A DNA stretch of 7,567 nt from an uncultured Clostridia bacterium (GCA_937893605.1 CALBGG010000148.1:1-7567); one strand, 5' to 3'; counted from the stretch's first letter, positions 1 through 5,897 are shown. Notes: generated from the letters alone by a model not told the origin. Translations and numbers: made by a program.

Positions 1-6
1 TTATTT

Positions 7-13
7 AAGGAGG
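7..13 (+). promoter_or_regulatory. Strong ribosome binding site of the first small ORF
   Basis: A perfect AAGGAGG lies 7 nt upstream of the ATG at 21. This makes the 70-codon reading frame credible as a real gene despite its small size. The promoter lies outside the window. Confidence 0.8.
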
Positions 14-20
14 CGAACAT

Positions 21-233
21 ATGGCAGAAGTAATACAGGCTTTTTGGAGCGTATTTACCGGAGTTGCGCTTTATTTCAGCATATTTCTCGTCCCCGCAAC
101 ATTTTACGGCGTGCTTGAGTGCATCAAAAACGCCGTACAGGGCAAAAGCGTCAGCGAGTATAAGAAGGCCTTCATTTGGACATCGATCGGGCTTCTCTGT
201 GTGCTCGCCCCGTCGCTCATGGTGCTTGTATAG
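21..233 (+). CDS. Small two-helix membrane protein, function unknown
   Basis: This 70-residue protein is not one I recognise. Seen in the sequence: a hydrophobic first helix at about residues 9-33, a short basic polar loop at about 36-49 (GKSVSEYKK), and a second hydrophobic helix at about 50-70 that runs to the C-terminus. By the positive-inside rule the loop would face the cytoplasm and both termini would lie outside; this is inferred. There is no signal peptidase site, lipobox or catalytic motif. The start is fixed by the AAGGAGG 7 nt upstream, and a terminator hairpin begins a few bases after the stop. It may be the last gene of an operon entering from the left. It converges on the membrane protein at 282-1106. 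It could be a small subunit or regulator of a neighbouring membrane complex, but nothing visible proves that. Confidence 0.7.
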   Translation: MAEVIQAFWSVFTGVALYFSIFLVPATFYGVLECIKNAVQGKSVSEYKKAFIWTSIGLLCVLAPSLMVLV

Positions 234-238
234 GCAGC

Positions 239-275
239 AAAAAGACGTACACGGCAAAGCTGTGTACGTCTTTTC
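239..275. terminator. Bidirectional intrinsic terminator between convergent genes
   Basis: The arms AAAAGACGTACAC (240-252) and GTGTACGTCTTTT (262-274) are perfect complements. The loop can pair further (GGC with GCT around an AAA triloop), giving a stem of about 16 bp. The flanking A and T runs supply a U-tract on both strands. It therefore suits both the + gene ending at 233 and the - gene ending at 282. Confidence 0.88.
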
Positions 276-281
276 TCGGCG

Positions 282-1106
282 TTAATCATAATAATGCGCG
301 CTCATTTCGTCCGGACCTATTTCTATATACAGCTTGGCTTCATTTCCATATTCATCGGTTTTTGTCACATTGCAGGACAATTCAAAGTTAAATGTAGGGC
401 TGTCTGATATCCAACCGTGAATGGTATAATGTCTCTCGGCAAGCTGAGGATACACCTCAATCCGTTCATCTCCGCCTACCCAGCCTTTATCTCCACCTCT
501 GTCAAAGCCGTATGAGATATCCATATAGCAATTCCAGCCGCTTATCTCTATCGTATTTATCAAAACTGCGCTGTCTTTTCGATTACGAAATCCATAATAC
601 AAATCAATTGTATTTCCGATCAGCGAATTCATTATCTCTTCATCATACTGTATATCTTCAAGCTCGGACTCTTCGCCGCTCAGGAAATCCCACAGTCCGC
701 TGTCTTTTGAATACTGGTAGCTGCACTGCTTTGAATACTTAATTCTGCCGAACCATGTCTTAAACCAGTATTCCATCCTCGCATTGTCGATCTGCGACGC
801 CTCATCGTAGTCATGACTCACGACCTCAAGCGTTTCATATCCGCCGATAACTCTGCAAACTCCGGCCAAATGCTCATCGGTCATCATCATTTCGTCGATG
901 TCCATGGCTATCTGCCCCTCGGAAACGCCAAACACAGGTGTTTCGGTCGGTTCCGCTTCAACCTCGACTGTTGGTGTAGGCTTGCTCTCATTGTTATCCT
1001 CATGCCTGTCGGTGTCTGAATCATGACGGTACAAAATGATAAGCAGCACCGCAACTAAAAGTATGCCCGCCAAAACGTATATCAGTTCTTTATTCTTACG
1101 CTTCAT
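282..1106 (-). CDS. Single-pass membrane protein with large extracytoplasmic domain, function unknown
   Basis: The protein has 274 residues from the chosen start and I do not recognise the family. A short basic N-terminus (MKRKNKE) precedes one hydrophobic helix at about residues 8-25, so the protein is probably an N-in, C-out anchor. An acidic and Pro/Thr-rich spacer (about 30-62, including KPTPTVEVEAEPTETP) leads to a roughly 210-residue outer domain that is rich in acidic and aromatic residues and has four cysteines. There is no lipobox and no LPXTG sorting signal. An in-frame ATG 9 codons upstream (1131-1133) gives 283 residues. The GGGAGG box sits 5 nt before the ATG at 1104-1106, and the upstream ATG has no ribosome binding site, so the inner start is preferred. 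The gene is divergent from the XRE repressor and shares its operator region, so it is a likely repressor target. The reading frame looks more AT-rich than prmA or hpf, which may hint at a different origin. Confidence 0.75.
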   Translation of the reverse strand: MKRKNKELIYVLAGILLVAVLLIILYRHDSDTDRHEDNNESKPTPTVEVEAEPTETPVFGVSEGQIAMDIDEMMMTDEHLAGVCRVIGGYETLEVVSHDYDEASQIDNARMEYWFKTWFGRIKYSKQCSYQYSKDSGLWDFLSGEESELEDIQYDEEIMNSLIGNTIDLYYGFRNRKDSAVLINTIEISGWNCYMDISYGFDRGGDKGWVGGDERIEVYPQLAERHYTIHGWISDSPTFNFELSCNVTKTDEYGNEAKLYIEIGPDEMSAHYYD

Positions 1107-1111
1107 CTTAT

Positions 1112-1119
1112 CCTCCCTT
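1112..1119 (-). promoter_or_regulatory. Ribosome binding site that decides the start at 1106
   Basis: On the minus strand AAGGGAGG lies 5 nt before the ATG at 1106. It lies downstream of the alternative in-frame ATG at 1133, so it can only serve the inner start. Confidence 0.8.
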
Positions 1120-1147
1120 GTTTGTTTAAACATGTCACTTTGTACAT

Positions 1148-1174
1148 ATTATCAGATTTAATATGATATTGCAA
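1148..1174 (-). promoter_or_regulatory. Probable promoter of the 282-1106 membrane protein gene
   Basis: On the minus strand GATAAT (1148-1153) is a reasonable -10 element and TTGCAA (1169-1174) a possible -35, with a short 15-bp spacer. The upstream palindromic box (1150-1168) covers the spacer and part of the -10. The predicted transcript would begin near 1141, only about 8 nt before the outer ATG, which again favours the inner start at 1106. Confidence 0.45.
1150..1168. promoter_or_regulatory. Palindromic operator candidate, box 1
   Basis: The 19-bp box TATCAGATTTAATATGATA is an imperfect palindrome: 8 of 9 base pairs match around the centre at 1159, the mismatch being G1155/A1163. It is almost the same as box 2 at 1213-1231, differing at three positions, with two of the changes compensating each other across the dyad. 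The divergent XRE protein is the obvious candidate binder; this is inferred. Confidence 0.65.
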
Positions 1175-1212
1175 GATATTTATCGCATATATTGGCGCAT
1201 TATCACTCGTCT

Positions 1213-1231
1213 TGTCAGATATAATATGACA
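1213..1231. promoter_or_regulatory. Palindromic operator candidate, box 2
   Basis: The 19-bp box TGTCAGATATAATATGACA has 7 of 9 matched pairs around its centre at 1222, and one further pair (T1212/A1232) extends it outward. A perfect TATAAT lies inside it at 1220-1225, so a bound repressor would block the repressor gene's own promoter. Confidence 0.7.
1220..1225 (+). promoter_or_regulatory. -10 element of the XRE repressor gene
   Basis: A consensus TATAAT sits 22 nt before the ATG at 1248, leaving a leader of roughly 16 nt with AAAGGGTGG as ribosome binding site. No good -35 hexamer is found 16-18 bp upstream (the best is GCATTA at 1197-1202), so the promoter may be weak. Confidence 0.55.
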
Positions 1232-1247
1232 AAAAGGGTGGTTTCAC

Positions 1248-1556
1248 ATGTACGAGGATGATTTTCCGCGGCGTTTGGCGCAGCTGAGAGGCTTAAAGGG
1301 CGTTTCGGCAAGAGACATGAGCCTGTCCATCGGTCAAAACCCGGGCTATATAAACACTATCGAAAACAGCAAAGCTTTTCCGACGATGCAGAGCTTTTTC
1401 TATATATGCGAGTTTCTCGGCGTAACGCCGCAGGAGTTTTTTGACACAGGCGCTGCCGACCCGTCCGAGCTCAGGGAACTGTTCGGGCTTATAAAAAGCC
1501 TGCCGCCCGACGAAACAGACGCTCTGCTGACCATAGTCAAAGGGCTTATGAAATAA
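1248..1556 (+). CDS. XRE-family helix-turn-helix transcriptional regulator
   Basis: The protein has 102 residues. Residues 8-65 form a lambda-repressor-like (Cro/C1, XRE) DNA-binding domain: RLAQLRGLKGVSARDMSLSI leads into the helix-turn-helix, with recognition helix around GQNPGYINTIENSKAFP (29-45) and the typical ending FFYICEFLGVTPQEFF (50-65). The remaining 37 residues (DPSELRELFGLIKSLPPDETDALLTIVKGLMK region) are predicted helical and probably mediate dimerisation; there is no sensor or peptidase domain. The ribosome binding site AAAGGGTGG is modest. The gene is divergent from the 282-1106 membrane protein, and the palindromic boxes over both promoters suggest it represses itself and that neighbour. 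Its inducer is not apparent from the sequence. A strong terminator follows. Confidence 0.9.
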   Translation: MYEDDFPRRLAQLRGLKGVSARDMSLSIGQNPGYINTIENSKAFPTMQSFFYICEFLGVTPQEFFDTGAADPSELRELFGLIKSLPPDETDALLTIVKGLMK

Positions 1557-1559
1557 ACG

Positions 1560-1602
1560 AAAAACCGCAGCTTGAGATCAGTGATCCTAAGCTGCGGTTT
1601 TT
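1560..1602. terminator. Bidirectional intrinsic terminator between XRE gene and prmA
   Basis: The 14-base arms 1560-1573 (A5 then CCGCAGCTT) and 1589-1602 (AAGCTGCGG then T5) are perfect complements. The 15-nt apex contains a second small stem (GATC 1576-1579 with GATC 1583-1586). U-tracts exist on both strands, so it can end both the rightward XRE transcript and the leftward prmA transcript. Confidence 0.9.
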
Positions 1603-1624
1603 ATTGCTATAAGTATTTAAGCCC

Positions 1625-2533
1625 TCATCTGCACTCGAAGCAGTGCCACTCCTCCTCGTGGTGATGGGCGATGATCTCAAGCCCTGCCGAGCGCAGGGCG
1701 GCGGCGACCTCGTCCTCTCGTCCGTCGATGATGCCGGAGGTGATGAACACTCCGCCCGGCGCCATGAAGTCACGCACGAACGGCGCGAGGGGGATTATGA
1801 CGTCCGAGACGATGTTCGCGAGCACGATATCATAGCCCGTGCCGAGCATTTTGCGAAGCTTTGCGTCGCCGATTATATCCCCGGCGTAAACCTTCATTTT
1901 ATCCTCACCGATACCGTTTAACGCCGCGTTTTCCATGACGGTGTCGGGCGCTTTGGGGTCGATATCACAGGCGGTGCAGAAGTCGCTGCCGAGAACGAGC
2001 GCACCGATGCCGAGTATGCCGCTGCCGCAGCCGAGGTCGAGAGCGCGTTTGCCCGCGCCCGCGTATTTTTCGAGCGCCGTGAGGCACATGCGCGTCGTCG
2101 CGTGCGAGCCCGTGCCGAACAGCAGGCCGGGGTCGAGGCGCAGGGGCACCCTGCCCTCCTCGGAGCAGTCGATCCACTCCGGCACGACGAGGAGCTTTTC
2201 GCCGATCTCGAGCGGCTCATAATACTGCTTCCAGTTATTTTCCCAGTCCGCGTCGCAAACGGGCGCTGTTTTCACCTCGAACTCCGCCCTGACTGCGGCG
2301 AGCTTTGATGCTCCCTCGTCGTTATCCTCGACGTAGAATTTCACGCGCGATACGCCCTTGTAGCTTTCCTCAAGAGAGGCATCGACATAGTCCCAGTACT
2401 GGCGGTTGTTTTCCAAAAAGGCCTTGAAATCGTCCTCGTTTTCGATGACAAAGCCGTCGATGCCGAGGGCTGTCAGTCTGTCGCAGACCTCGTCGGTGCT
2501 CTTACATTCAATCGTGACTTCCGTGTAGTTCAT
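1625..2533 (-). CDS. prmA: Ribosomal protein L11 methyltransferase
   Basis: PrmA uses S-adenosylmethionine to trimethylate amino groups of ribosomal protein L11 in the cytoplasm. The 302-residue length fits the family. Seen: the N-terminal substrate-recognition domain (about 1-60), the linker motif DWENNWK (96-102), the PrmA signature DPGLLFGTGSHATTR (134-148), the SAM-binding motif I LDLGCGSGILGIGA (165-178), the acidic residue of motif II in ACDIDP (188-193), and ANIVSDVI (239-246) at the usual N-(I/P)-L active-site position. The ATG at 2533 is chosen because GAGG (2541-2544) is 7 nt upstream. The in-frame ATG at 2539 is only one base from that GAGG and is less likely; it would add two residues. 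The gene lies 54 bp after hpf, with a terminator-like hairpin between. PrmA is commonly found near dnaJ or the 16S methylase rsmE; neither is here. Family assignment is firm, activity inferred. Confidence 0.96.
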   Translation of the reverse strand: MNYTEVTIECKSTDEVCDRLTALGIDGFVIENEDDFKAFLENNRQYWDYVDASLEESYKGVSRVKFYVEDNDEGASKLAAVRAEFEVKTAPVCDADWENNWKQYYEPLEIGEKLLVVPEWIDCSEEGRVPLRLDPGLLFGTGSHATTRMCLTALEKYAGAGKRALDLGCGSGILGIGALVLGSDFCTACDIDPKAPDTVMENAALNGIGEDKMKVYAGDIIGDAKLRKMLGTGYDIVLANIVSDVIIPLAPFVRDFMAPGGVFITSGIIDGREDEVAAALRSAGLEIIAHHHEEEWHCFECR

Positions 2534-2544
2534 TCTCATACCTC

Positions 2545-2572
2545 AAAACTGCCCCGCTTTTCAGCGGGGCAG
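2545..2572 (-). terminator. Terminator-like hairpin between hpf and prmA
   Basis: The arms CTGCCCCGCT (2549-2558) and AGCGGGGCAG (2563-2572) form a perfect 10-bp GC-rich stem. Read on the minus strand the loop is GAAA, a stable GNRA tetraloop, and the hairpin is followed by TTTT (2548-2545). The T run is short and merges directly with the prmA ribosome binding site GAGG. It probably ends most hpf transcripts, and readthrough may feed prmA. On the plus strand it lacks a T run. Confidence 0.7.
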
Positions 2573-2587
2573 CAAAATTATTTATTC

Positions 2588-3130
2588 TTATTCGGCGTCG
2601 TCGCTTATAAGACCGTAGCCGCCGTTCTTGCGGCGATAGACTACCGAGATCGCGCCGTCCTCCTGCTCGTTGCGGAACACGAAGAACTCATGCTCCAGGA
2701 GATTCATCTGAAGGATCGCCTCCTCGGGGGACATGGGCTTGATGGGGAAGCGCTTGCTGCGCACGATCCTGAACTCCTCATCCTCCTCGTCCTCAACGGG
2801 AACGAACTCAGGTCTTGTCTCCTTCTCGAGCACGCCCTCTCTCAGGCGTTTTTCGAGGCGGGTCTTGTTCTTGCGGATCTGACGTTCGATGGCCGCGACG
2901 CCGGAGTCAACGGAAGCGTACATATCGTTTGTAAGCTCGCTGGCCCTGTAATACAGGCCGTTGTTTGAAACCGTGATCTCAGCCAGGAATCTGCCGCGCT
3001 CCATGCTGAACGTGATGCTTGCGCTGCTTTCGGTCTTAAAGAAGCGGTCGAGCTTGCCAACCTTGCGCTCAGTATAAGCTCTGAGCTCTTCGGAGGCGCC
3101 CATCTTTTTTTCGGTAAACGTGAATTTCAT
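2588..3130 (-). CDS. hpf: Long-form ribosome hibernation promoting factor
   Basis: Hpf binds the 30S subunit of idle ribosomes, and its long form pairs ribosomes into inactive 100S dimers in stationary phase. The 180-residue length matches the long form. Seen: the N-terminal ribosome-binding domain (about 1-97, beginning MKFTFTEKKM and including the helix region YASVDSGVAAIERQIRKNKT), a charged linker (about 98-118, rich in acidic residues), and the conserved C-terminal dimerisation domain (about 119-176) with RIVRSKRFPIKPMSPEEAIL, LLEHEFFVFRN and VVYRRKNGGYGLI. AAAGGAG (3140-3146) lies 9 nt before the ATG. It has its own promoter and a structured leader, and is followed by a terminator-like hairpin before prmA. 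Other names used for this family are yvyD and raiA-like; assignment is secure from the two intact domains. Confidence 0.97.
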   Translation of the reverse strand: MKFTFTEKKMGASEELRAYTERKVGKLDRFFKTESSASITFSMERGRFLAEITVSNNGLYYRASELTNDMYASVDSGVAAIERQIRKNKTRLEKRLREGVLEKETRPEFVPVEDEEDEEFRIVRSKRFPIKPMSPEEAILQMNLLEHEFFVFRNEQEDGAISVVYRRKNGGYGLISDDAE

Positions 3131-3146
3131 ATGTGCCGGCTCCTTT

Positions 3147-3169
3147 CTGCTTTGCAGGATATTTCCTGC
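3147..3169 (-). promoter_or_regulatory. Hairpin at the 5' end of the hpf leader
   Basis: On the minus strand GCAGGA (3169-3164), loop AATA, TCCTGC (3159-3154) form a perfect 6-bp stem that would start at the predicted first base of the mRNA. The distal arm can instead pair with GCAG (3150-3147) across an AAA loop, directly beside the ribosome binding site. The two pairings are mutually exclusive. The hairpin itself is seen; a regulatory role is inferred. Confidence 0.45.
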
Positions 3170-3177
3170 TTGACTGT

Positions 3178-3206
3178 ATTATAGCACAGCCCCTCGCAAA
3201 TTGAAA
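3178..3206 (-). promoter_or_regulatory. hpf: hpf promoter, extended -10 type
   Basis: On the minus strand a consensus TATAAT (3178-3183) is preceded by TGC, giving the extended -10 TGnTATAAT. A TTTCAA (3201-3206) with a 17-bp spacer is a weak -35. Transcription would start near 3170-3172, leaving a leader of about 40 nt. No sigma-B-like or sigma-H-like element is obvious. Confidence 0.75.
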
Positions 3207-3254
3207 GATGTTTTGTTGAATTTGCCTTAAAACTTAAAAATCTGTTCTTAATTT

Positions 3255-5210
3255 TTATTCAACACTGATATAACAATCGGGCAGTGCTGCCTTGAGCGAC
3301 TGTATCTGCTCGGCGCTGATGCTGTTTCCGCTCAGCCAGAGCTGCTTGAGATTTTTAAGTGAGGAGAGCGCGGAAACATCGCTTATGCGGTTGTTTGAAA
3401 GATCGAGCGTCTCGAGCGTCTTGAGCTGCGACAGCGGCGACAGCCGCGAGATGGCGTTATTCGAAAGGTCGAGATGCTTCACGTTTGAAAAGCCCGAGAC
3501 CTTTGAAATGTCGCTTAAGCCGAGGCCGTTTGCCTCTACCGTTTCCGCGTCGCAGGCAAAGCTCTTGCTGCCGAGGACGATCTCGCGCCGCAGCTCCGAG
3601 TGGCTTATCGTGCAGCCGGAGAGCTTCTTCTGGAGCGTGACCATCGCGGCTTCGCTGAGCTCGGGATTATCCTTTACGCTGAGCTTTTTGAGGTTTTTGA
3701 GCCCGTAGAGTTCCTCAAGAGACGCATCCTTAAGTCCGACTCCGTCCATCCACAGTGTCCTTAGATTTGTGAGCCTTCCGACGGCGGCAATTCCGCCGAG
3801 CTCGTTTGAGCTCAGGTTGAGCTCCTCGAGTCCCGTCAGATCCTGAAGCGCGGCCACGGACTTTATTCTGTTGCCCGCAAGGTTTAGATACTTGAGCTTT
3901 GTCACACTCATCAGAGGGCTTATATCGCTTATTCTGTTGTTTGAAAGGTCGAGCTCCGTAAGCTCCGGCAGATCAACCAGCGCGGATATATCCGAAATCG
4001 CGTTATCCGAAAGGTCGAGCTTCTTAAGCTTCGTGCAGACCGACAGGAGCGATATATCGTGCACGTCGCAGCCGGACAGGTCGAGCTCGGTCACGTTATT
4101 GTCGAAGGTCCTGCCGCCGAGCTTTATCTCAATAACATCCTCCTTCGCATCGTCGCTGTAAATGATGCAGTCGGGCAGCTCCTCCTTGAGCTCTTTAAGC
4201 TGCGACTGCTTTATGTCCATATCGCCGATGGTGAGCATCGAAAGACCGTCAAGGCCGTAAAGCGGGCTGAAATCGCTGATTTCATTACCGTCAAGGTGCA
4301 GAGTTCTGAGCGAGGAAAGCTTCTTAAGGGGACTTATATCACTTATCTTATTCTTTGAAAGATCGAGCGATGTAAGCTTTTTGAGCGATGACAGAAAGTC
4401 GAGATCGCTTATCTTGTTGTCGGAAAGCTTAAGGCTCGTGAGCTCCGTGAGCTTTGCGATATCCTTGAGTGCGGCAGAGCCCGCCCCCTTGCCCGAAAGA
4501 TCAAGCACCGTTGTTTCCACATCATACTGCTCGCCGCAGATGACGACGATCTTTCCGTTATCGTAGTCCTCCTTGGCTTTTTTCAGGCGCTCTATCTCGC
4601 TTTTTATCTTCTCATCTCCGCTCGTGGAGCTTTCCAGAATGGCAATGGCATTGACATAGTCGTATTTTGCCTCATAGCAGCGGCTCATAAGCATAAGGCA
4701 CTCGTCGGTCTTTTTTATCTCCATGACCTCACGCAGCTTGCTGAGAGCGCTGTCGTAATCGCCGGCGTAGTAATACTCCTGCGCCTGATTGAAGATCTTA
4801 TCATAATCCTTTTCCGCACCGCCGCTTTTCAGAAGCAGGATGAGCGCGAGCATCGCGGCAAGCGCCGCGACGATGGCCGCACATATGATGATGAGCTTCT
4901 TTTTCTTCTTGTTTTTGCGGCGCTCGGCCTGCTCACGGATGATCTCTTCGGCACTTGAGCCGGGCTCATCGTTATATTCGGACTCGTCGTACTCGGGCTG
5001 ACCGTCTTCATCCTGCGGCGTGAGCTCATAGCCTTCGGTCTCGCGCAGGATCTCCTCAAGTTCGGGATCGAAAATGCTCTTATAGCTCTCATTGACCGTG
5101 TCGAGAACGGTTTTTTCCTCATCGAGCTTATGTATCTGCTGCTCAATATCGCTTTTTTTGACTACAACGGTTTTTTCCTCATTCGGGTCTTTTTTTATTG
5201 TGTCATTCAT
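3255..5210 (-). CDS. Membrane-anchored internalin-like leucine-rich-repeat protein
   Basis: This 651-residue protein has four parts. (a) Residues 1-104 are a highly acidic, probably cytoplasmic tail with two EEKTV motifs (11-15 and 31-35), ending in a strongly basic RRKNKKKKK stop. (b) One hydrophobic helix spans 105-128; the basic stop before it predicts N-in, C-out. (c) A TPR-like stalk covers about 133-195, with two helix-pair units (EYYYAGDYDSALSKL and SRCYEAKYDYVNAIAIL). (d) About 16 LRRs fill 222-651, mostly at exact 22-residue spacing with consensus LxxLDLSxNxISDISPL, as in internalins. They are organised as three cassettes with a shared header and a shared L-P-D-C-x-I tail. There is no LPXTG anchor. 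AGGAGGG lies 8 nt before the ATG. The start overlaps the stop of the six-helix membrane gene by 8 bp, so translation is probably coupled. Such repeats usually bind proteins or glycans; the ligand is unknown. No clear terminator follows the stop. Confidence 0.9.
   Translation of the reverse strand: MNDTIKKDPNEEKTVVVKKSDIEQQIHKLDEEKTVLDTVNESYKSIFDPELEEILRETEGYELTPQDEDGQPEYDESEYNDEPGSSAEEIIREQAERRKNKKKKKLIIICAAIVAALAAMLALILLLKSGGAEKDYDKIFNQAQEYYYAGDYDSALSKLREVMEIKKTDECLMLMSRCYEAKYDYVNAIAILESSTSGDEKIKSEIERLKKAKEDYDNGKIVVICGEQYDVETTVLDLSGKGAGSAALKDIAKLTELTSLKLSDNKISDLDFLSSLKKLTSLDLSKNKISDISPLKKLSSLRTLHLDGNEISDFSPLYGLDGLSMLTIGDMDIKQSQLKELKEELPDCIIYSDDAKEDVIEIKLGGRTFDNNVTELDLSGCDVHDISLLSVCTKLKKLDLSDNAISDISALVDLPELTELDLSNNRISDISPLMSVTKLKYLNLAGNRIKSVAALQDLTGLEELNLSSNELGGIAAVGRLTNLRTLWMDGVGLKDASLEELYGLKNLKKLSVKDNPELSEAAMVTLQKKLSGCTISHSELRREIVLGSKSFACDAETVEANGLGLSDISKVSGFSNVKHLDLSNNAISRLSPLSQLKTLETLDLSNNRISDVSALSSLKNLKQLWLSGNSISAEQIQSLKAALPDCYISVE
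3258..4550 (-). repeat. Three tandem LRR cassettes inside the LRR gene
   Basis: Cassettes cover residues about 221-352 (4550-4155), 359-536 (4136-3603) and 541-651 (3590-3258). They hold about 5, 7 and 4 LRRs. Each starts with a 19-residue header that aligns without gaps: I/V-x-I/L-C/G-G/S-E/R/K-x-Y/F, then a first LRR core ending in G, at residues 222-240, 362-380 and 544-562. Each ends in L-x-x-x-L-(P/S)-(D/G)-C-x-I, with cysteines at 348, 533 and 646. At DNA level the LRR core recurs as near-copies, for example around 3390-3410, 3930-3955 and 4345-4365. Confidence 0.85.
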
Positions 5211-5883
5211 TTTTATCGCCCTCCTGTGAAAGTGTGTCGTTCATGATCCCGCTCTCGGGCGGCTCTTCGTTGCTGACGAGAAGGTCTATTGTCTGCTGCT
5301 CGGCGCTGCCGGCCTTTTCGGCGGCAAAGTCACGCCTTTTCATTGCAAAGCAGGTGCACAGAAGCGCCGCCATTATGCACAGCACCGATATCTCCGGCAG
5401 AAGCTCGGAGAGCTCCACAGCTTTGTCCGCCGGTGCGATCATGTCCCTGTCCAGATAAATATGTACTATAAGCGGCAGTCCGAACAGCGGCGCAAGCAGC
5501 CACTTCGTCCGAATGACGCCGAACACCGTCGCCGTGTAGATAAACGCGACGGCGAGATAAAGGCATATGCACAATATCGTGTGCAGTAAACTGTCAAAGC
5601 CGAAGGCTTTTATGATGAAAAACATTACGCCCAGCAAAACGGGAATAAACGTCAGGCTGAAAAAACGCCTTCCGGCATACAGGATAAGGACGATAAACAG
5701 CAGATTGCAGAGTATCGGCAGCGCGATCTGGAACACAATGAAGCTGCCCTTCTGATTTGACCAGAAGCCCCAGTAGCCGAGAAAGCGGCACAGCGCAGAA
5801 AGCAGCATAAATATGACCGCGAGCTTTACGAAAAAATTCTTTTTGCTCACCGAGTATCGTATCTTGTCGTTTTCTATCTCCAT
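5203..5883 (-). CDS. Six-helix integral membrane protein, function unknown
   Basis: The protein has 226 residues and I do not recognise the family. Hydrophobic segments lie at about 17-37, 48-70, 75-93, 98-122, 127-145 and 163-180, giving six membrane helices with both ends in the cytoplasm (basic residues at K14-K15-K20 and K182-R183-R184 support this). The C-terminal tail of about 45 residues is acidic and Ser/Glu-rich. There are no visible transporter, kinase or protease motifs; a conserved-looking YLDRD sits at 143-147, just before a polar outer loop. GGAGA (5891-5895) is 7 nt before the ATG. The gene begins 14 bp after the aminopeptidase stop and overlaps the LRR gene start by 8 bp, so the three form one operon. 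The tight coupling suggests it works with the LRR protein in the membrane; that is inferred from order alone. Confidence 0.8.
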   Translation of the reverse strand: MEIENDKIRYSVSKKNFFVKLAVIFMLLSALCRFLGYWGFWSNQKGSFIVFQIALPILCNLLFIVLILYAGRRFFSLTFIPVLLGVMFFIIKAFGFDSLLHTILCICLYLAVAFIYTATVFGVIRTKWLLAPLFGLPLIVHIYLDRDMIAPADKAVELSELLPEISVLCIMAALLCTCFAMKRRDFAAEKAGSAEQQTIDLLVSNEEPPESGIMNDTLSQEGDKNE

Positions 5884-5897
5884 TTTTCTGTCTCCGA

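Noticed and set aside
1918..2308. Several long open frames on both strands over prmA (for example - 1918-2220 and + 1935-2222)
   Set aside because: They are Arg/Ala/Ser-rich shadow frames of GC-rich prmA codons, with no ribosome binding sites, and prmA itself shows intact family motifs throughout.
3236..3257. Possible terminator after the LRR gene (TAAAAAT/ATTTTTA inverted repeat)
   Set aside because: The stem is only A-T pairs with a 9-nt loop and overlaps the stop codon; too weak to call. The 3131-3254 gap otherwise holds the hpf promoter and leader.
5208..5244. Near-duplicate start sequences ATGAACGACACA (minus, from 5244) and ATGAATGACACA (minus, from 5210)
   Set aside because: Similarity stops after 12 bases, and the first copy has no ribosome binding site of its own, so it is probably chance or a very short duplication and not a second start.
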